From the NCBI GenBank assembly GCA_945952225.1, contig CAMFHP010000025.1:19761-83760 (forward strand): DNA of 64,000 bases. The letters run 5' to 3'. Under the pieces are notes generated by a model. It saw nothing but the letters and a program-made list of their open reading frames with translations. It did no database searches and was not told the origin of the DNA. Of this stretch, positions 60,361-64,000 are shown one piece after another. The number at the start of each line of letters is the position of its first letter. The first letter of the stretch is position 1. A program made the position numbers and the translations under genes. Source of the DNA: an uncultured Myxococcaceae bacterium (GTDB lineage Bacteria; Myxococcota_A; Polyangia; Polyangiales; Ga0077539).

Positions 60361-62571
60361 GTGAGCGAGCGAGCGGTGACGTTTGAACTGACCGTGCCCG
60401 GCGGGGCGGTGCTCCAGGTGGAGTCGTTCTCCGCGGTGGAGCGGCTCTCCGATGGGTTCACGATGCGGGTGACGGCGGTGGGGGCCGAGGCCCTCGACGT
60501 CGATGCGGTGCTGGGGATGAAGGCCTCGCTGGCGGTGCTCCGCGGCGACGGGCACACGCGGCATTTTCACGGCGTGGTGCTCGACGCGTCGGTGAGCACG
60601 CCGCACCCCGACACGTGGCGCGCGGAGCTCACGATCGGCGCGCGCATCGAGCTCGCGAAGCTCGGCACCGACTGCCGGATCTTTCAGAAGAAGTCCGTGC
60701 CCGACATCGTGCGCGAGGTGCTCGAAGGCGTGGGGCTCACGGGCGATGCGCAGTCGTGGGAGACCACCGCGAGCTACGACCCGCGCGAGTACGTGACGCA
60801 GTTCAACGAGTCGGACTGGGACTTCGTTCGACGCCTCCTCGACCAGGAGGGCATCGGGTTCATGGTGCGCCACGGGGAGCAGTCCGAGACCGTGGTGTTC
60901 TTCGACGACGGCAACGCGTGGCAGCCCGTCGAGGGCGGCGTGTCGGCCCTCTTCGACCGCGACGCCACGCAGCTCTCCGACGACGTGGTGTGGAGCGTCA
61001 CCGAGCGCCGCCGCGGCACCTCGGACCGCGTGACCCTGCGCGACTACGACTTCACGCGTCCGGCCTTCGACCTCACGGTGACCGACGCGGGGAGCGGCGG
61101 GGCGCGCGAGGTCTACGACCATCCCGGCGGCTACCGCGACACGGGGCCCGGCAGGCGGCTCGCGCAGCGCCGTCTCGAACGTCTCCAACTCACGGGGCGC
61201 GTGGTGTCGGTCGAGAGCGACAGCGCGTTTCTCGAACCCGGTCGCACCGTGGCCATCGCCCAGTGCACGCGTCCCGCGATCGACGGCGACTACGTGGTGC
61301 TCGCGTGCCGCCACGAGGGACACACGCGCCGTGAGGGCGACCGCGAGGTGACGCAGCACCACGCGCGCGCCGAGCTCCTCGCGAAGGAGGTGCTCTTTCG
61401 CCCGACCTTCGACGTGCCCGCGCCGATGGCGGGCGCGCTCGTGGCCTTCGTGACGACGCCCGCGGGCGAGGAGATCCACACCGAGGCGTGGGGGCGCGCG
61501 AAGGTGCGCTTCCCGTGGGATCGCTCGGGCCTCACCGACGACCGCTCGTCGACGTGGCTGCGCGTGGGCCAGTGGATGCTCAGCGGGTCGATGATCCTGC
61601 CGCGCGGCGGCTACGAGGTGCTCGTCGACGTGGAGCGCGCCGAACTCGACGTGCCGTACATCACGGGCCACCTCTACAACAGCGACGCGAGGCCGCCGTA
61701 CGCGCTGCCCGGCGCCGCGACGCGCACCTCGCTCCAGAGCGCGACGTACCAGGGCGGACCGGGCGCCAACGAGCTCCGCTACGAAGACGCCGCGGGCGCC
61801 GAGGAGATCTTTCTCAACGCCTCGAAGGACCTGGTCATCTCCGTCGAGCACGACGCGAGCTGGCGCGTGAACAACAACGAGCGCGTCGACGTCGGCGGCA
61901 ACCACGGGCTCCGCGTCGGGGGCAACCGTCAGCGCTCGGTGACGGTGAACCGCTCGGTCACCATCGACGGCAACGAGACCGTGAACGTCACGGGCGTGCA
62001 CAGCACCTCGATCGGCGGCAGCGAGTCGCTCACCATCGGCGCGATGCGTCTGGGCAAGGTGGGCGGAGACCTCAGCGAGAACACCACGGGCACGCTCTCG
62101 CGCACGGTCGGTGCGGTGCAGTGCATCACGGGCCTCGCGGGCGTGGTGCGTCGCGTGTCGACGAACCTCTCGAACACCGTGGGCGGCGCGTGGGTGCAGA
62201 TGTCGGGCGGCAGCGTCGCGTCGAGCTGCACGGGCTCGCGCACCGAGCTCATCGGCGGGCTGAAGCTCATCAAGGCCAAGACCATGTCGGTGGAGTGCGG
62301 CGCGGCCTACACCGAGAACGTCGCGACGATGTCGGTGAAGGCCGGCGGGTCGCGCACCGACGATGCGGGCGGCGCCATCGCGATCACCGCGGGCGGAGGG
62401 CTCACGGTGAAGGCCACGACGATCAACATCGAGGCGAAGAACCGGCTCGTGGTGAACGCCGGGGGATGCATCATCCAGCTCTCGAAGAGCGGAGACGTGA
62501 AGGTGCGCGCCGTGAGCATCGACCTGCGCGGCGCGAAGGGCATCAACCAGGTCACGCACGCTTCGAACTGA
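60361..62571 (+). CDS. vgrG: VgrG spike protein of type VI secretion, copy 2
   Basis: This 736-residue paralogue starts with GTG (MSERAVTFELTVPGGAVL). The order is the same as copy 1: gp27-like part with VTQFNESDWDFVRRLLDQEG, OB-fold with TEAWGRAKVRFPWDRSGL and ILPRGGYEVLVDVERAELDV, and a Gly-rich beta-helix. The conserved DGDPDRP that joins OB fold to needle in copies 1 and 3 is replaced by ERAELDVP. It has fewer Cys than copy 1. It starts 31 bp after copy 1. Confidence 0.92.
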   Translation: MSERAVTFELTVPGGAVLQVESFSAVERLSDGFTMRVTAVGAEALDVDAVLGMKASLAVLRGDGHTRHFHGVVLDASVSTPHPDTWRAELTIGARIELAKLGTDCRIFQKKSVPDIVREVLEGVGLTGDAQSWETTASYDPREYVTQFNESDWDFVRRLLDQEGIGFMVRHGEQSETVVFFDDGNAWQPVEGGVSALFDRDATQLSDDVVWSVTERRRGTSDRVTLRDYDFTRPAFDLTVTDAGSGGAREVYDHPGGYRDTGPGRRLAQRRLERLQLTGRVVSVESDSAFLEPGRTVAIAQCTRPAIDGDYVVLACRHEGHTRREGDREVTQHHARAELLAKEVLFRPTFDVPAPMAGALVAFVTTPAGEEIHTEAWGRAKVRFPWDRSGLTDDRSSTWLRVGQWMLSGSMILPRGGYEVLVDVERAELDVPYITGHLYNSDARPPYALPGAATRTSLQSATYQGGPGANELRYEDAAGAEEIFLNASKDLVISVEHDASWRVNNNERVDVGGNHGLRVGGNRQRSVTVNRSVTIDGNETVNVTGVHSTSIGGSESLTIGAMRLGKVGGDLSENTTGTLSRTVGAVQCITGLAGVVRRVSTNLSNTVGGAWVQMSGGSVASSCTGSRTELIGGLKLIKAKTMSVECGAAYTENVATMSVKAGGSRTDDAGGAIAITAGGGLTVKATTINIEAKNRLVVNAGGCIIQLSKSGDVKVRAVSIDLRGAKGINQVTHASN

Positions 62572-62581
62572 GGGACGCACG

Positions 62582-64000
62582 ATGACCGAACCGACGCGAC
62601 GCATCGAGGCGACGGCGAGCGCGGGCTGCCTCGTGGGCCCGGTGGTGGTGCACGCGATCCGCGGGGTCGAGGGGCTCTCGCAGCCCTTTCGCTACGAGGT
62701 CGATGTGGCCGTGGCCGCGGTGGACCACGACGCCGTGCCCGGCGACGTGATGCACGTGGAGCTGGTGAGCGATCAGGGCGAGACGCGGCACATTCACGGT
62801 GCGGTGGAGCGCGTGTCGGAGATGCTCACCGACGAGGCCGCGGAGTCGACGGTGACGCGCGCGCGGGTGGTGCTCGTGCCGTCGGCGTCGCGCACGTCGC
62901 TGCGCCATGGCTTTCGGATCTTTCAGCAGATGACCGCGGTCGACGTGGTGAAGAAGGTCTTTCGCGACGCGGGCCTCGCCGACGACCGCTTTCGATGGAG
63001 CGCCAACCGCACGTACCCCACGCGCGAGTACTGCGTGCAGTACGACGAGACCGAGTGGAACTTCGTCTCGCGGCTCCTCGAAGAGGAGGGGATCTACTAC
63101 TGGTTCGAGCACTCGCCCGAGAAGCACGTGATGGTCTTCGCCGACGGGAGCGACACGGGGCCCGCGATGGAGCCCGGCGAGCTCGCGTTCACGCACCACC
63201 CCGACGCGCACGACGCCGCGGCCCGTGTGTGGGACTGGCATACCCGCGCGCGGGTGAGCGAAGACGTGGTGTCGTTCAACGACTACGACCCGACGCACGC
63301 GTCGCGGGATCTCAAGGCGAAGGCGAGCGTCTCCGACGGGTCGGCGCAGCGCGAGTGGTACGAGTATCCGGGGCGCTACACCGAGGCGCCTGCGGGCAAG
63401 CAGCGCGCGCAGGATCGACTCGACGCGCTCCGCGGAGCGCGCCGCACGGCGACGGCGACGACGAACGCGCTCGGGGCCATGCCGGGGCTGTGGTTCTCGC
63501 TCGTCGACCATCCGTCGGTGGAGGGGAAGTTCCTCGTGGTGACGCAGCGCCTCGCGGTGCGCATCGAGCGCGACGAGGCCGAGGGGGTGCTGGTCGATGC
63601 GGGCGATCCGCGGTGCGAGGTGTCGCTCACGGTGATGCCGCGGGCGCAGAAGTTCCGACCGCCGCGGAGGGCCGCGCGGCCGAAGGTGTGGGGCACGCAG
63701 ACGGCGCGGGTGACGGGCCCCGCGGGGCAGGAGATCTACTGCGACGAGTTCGGTCGGGTGAAGGTGCAGTTCCACTGGGACCGCGACGGCAAGCTCGATG
63801 AGAAGAGCTCGTGCTGGTTGCGCGTGGCGCAGGCCCACACGACGGGCTCGATCATGATTCCGCGCATCGGGTGGGAGGTGCTGGTGGAGTTCGTCGACGG
63901 CGATCCCGACCGTCCGCTCTGCATGGGCCACCTCTGGAACACCCTCGACCCGCCGCCCTATCCGCTGCCGTCTTCGAAGACCGTGAGCGGTCACAAATCC
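62582..64000 (+). CDS. vgrG: VgrG spike protein of type VI secretion, copy 3 (cut by window end)
   Basis: The frame is open from ATG at 62582 (MTEPTRRIEATASAGCL) to the end of the window, 473 codons without a stop. GAGGG lies upstream at good spacing. It has the gp27-like part with CVQYDETEWNFVSRLLEEEG and the OB-fold DEFGRVKVQFHWDRDGKL and MIPRIGWEVLVEFVDGDPDRP. The needle and any C-terminal effector extension lie beyond 64000. It is 10 bp after copy 2, so all three genes are probably one transcript. Confidence 0.92.
   Translation, partial: MTEPTRRIEATASAGCLVGPVVVHAIRGVEGLSQPFRYEVDVAVAAVDHDAVPGDVMHVELVSDQGETRHIHGAVERVSEMLTDEAAESTVTRARVVLVPSASRTSLRHGFRIFQQMTAVDVVKKVFRDAGLADDRFRWSANRTYPTREYCVQYDETEWNFVSRLLEEEGIYYWFEHSPEKHVMVFADGSDTGPAMEPGELAFTHHPDAHDAAARVWDWHTRARVSEDVVSFNDYDPTHASRDLKAKASVSDGSAQREWYEYPGRYTEAPAGKQRAQDRLDALRGARRTATATTNALGAMPGLWFSLVDHPSVEGKFLVVTQRLAVRIERDEAEGVLVDAGDPRCEVSLTVMPRAQKFRPPRRAARPKVWGTQTARVTGPAGQEIYCDEFGRVKVQFHWDRDGKLDEKSSCWLRVAQAHTTGSIMIPRIGWEVLVEFVDGDPDRPLCMGHLWNTLDPPPYPLPSSKTVSGHKS

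Noticed and set aside
58113..64000. VgrG genes as part of a prophage tail or extracellular contractile injection system
   Set aside because: No tail-tube, sheath, baseplate or integrase gene is visible; the proteins have the full gp27-gp5 fusion typical of type VI VgrG.

Overview
The window is very GC-rich, densely coded DNA of a Gram-negative bacterium, most likely a Myxococcota (Polyangia-like) chromosome. The pointers are an alternative complex III joined to a caa3-type oxidase, one-TolQ/two-TolR motor gene sets of the kind used by myxobacterial gliding motors, many Asp/Ala-rich lipoproteins (one with kelch repeats), multi-domain sensor kinases and a string of VgrG genes. The organism assignment is inference from gene content; no rRNA or tRNA was seen.

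Layout. 81-3362 (minus): pyruvate dehydrogenase operon pdhA-pdhB-pdhC. 3488-4621 (minus): a predicted outer-membrane barrel protein. 4866-9618: two divergent ExbB-ExbD-ExbD sets flanking an 836-bp non-coding region that holds a 20-bp perfect dyad and a promoter-like TTGACA element. The right-hand set continues into a one-helix membrane protein and a Fur-family regulator. 11242-13342 (minus): a FliH/SctL-type stator protein translationally coupled to an unrecognised upstream gene and followed by a site-2-type protease. 13437-19575: a large membrane protein, a LarA-like protein with a HAD phosphatase, and a PAS/GAF sensor kinase.

20036-34103 (plus): the respiratory block. ActABCDEF, a small membrane protein, a SCO copper chaperone, oxidase subunits II (with fused cytochrome c), I, III and IV, then a lipoprotein. 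Together these take electrons from quinol through ActA/ActE haems to the oxidase. Most junctions inside it are ATGA/GTGA overlaps.

34118-39667 (minus): a di-haem peroxidase-like lipoprotein with a Cys-less thioredoxin-like domain, an amidase and nicotinate phosphoribosyltransferase in a tightly coupled run, and an unknown gene. 39696-44401: a sulfur-type region with an XRE-cupin regulator and an ABC ATPase/permease on the minus strand, and divergent cysC and sulfite/nitrite reductase on the plus strand. 44447-46497: aroA-cmk. 46525-52306: kelch lipoprotein, a hybrid kinase with non-canonical H and N boxes, and a very large lipoprotein carrying a PEP-synthase-like ATP-binding module. 52510-57637: a sulfide/redox island with DUF1641, a eukaryote-type sulfide:quinone oxidoreductase, a DUF2202 lipoprotein, OsmC, a second SQR-like flavoprotein lacking two key Cys, and a GST. 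57681-64000: a small DUF2934-like gene and three consecutive vgrG genes, the last cut by the window end.

Genes are packed tightly; only 6953-7788 and 19576-20035 exceed 300 bp without a gene. Bases 1-80 hold no gene I can support.
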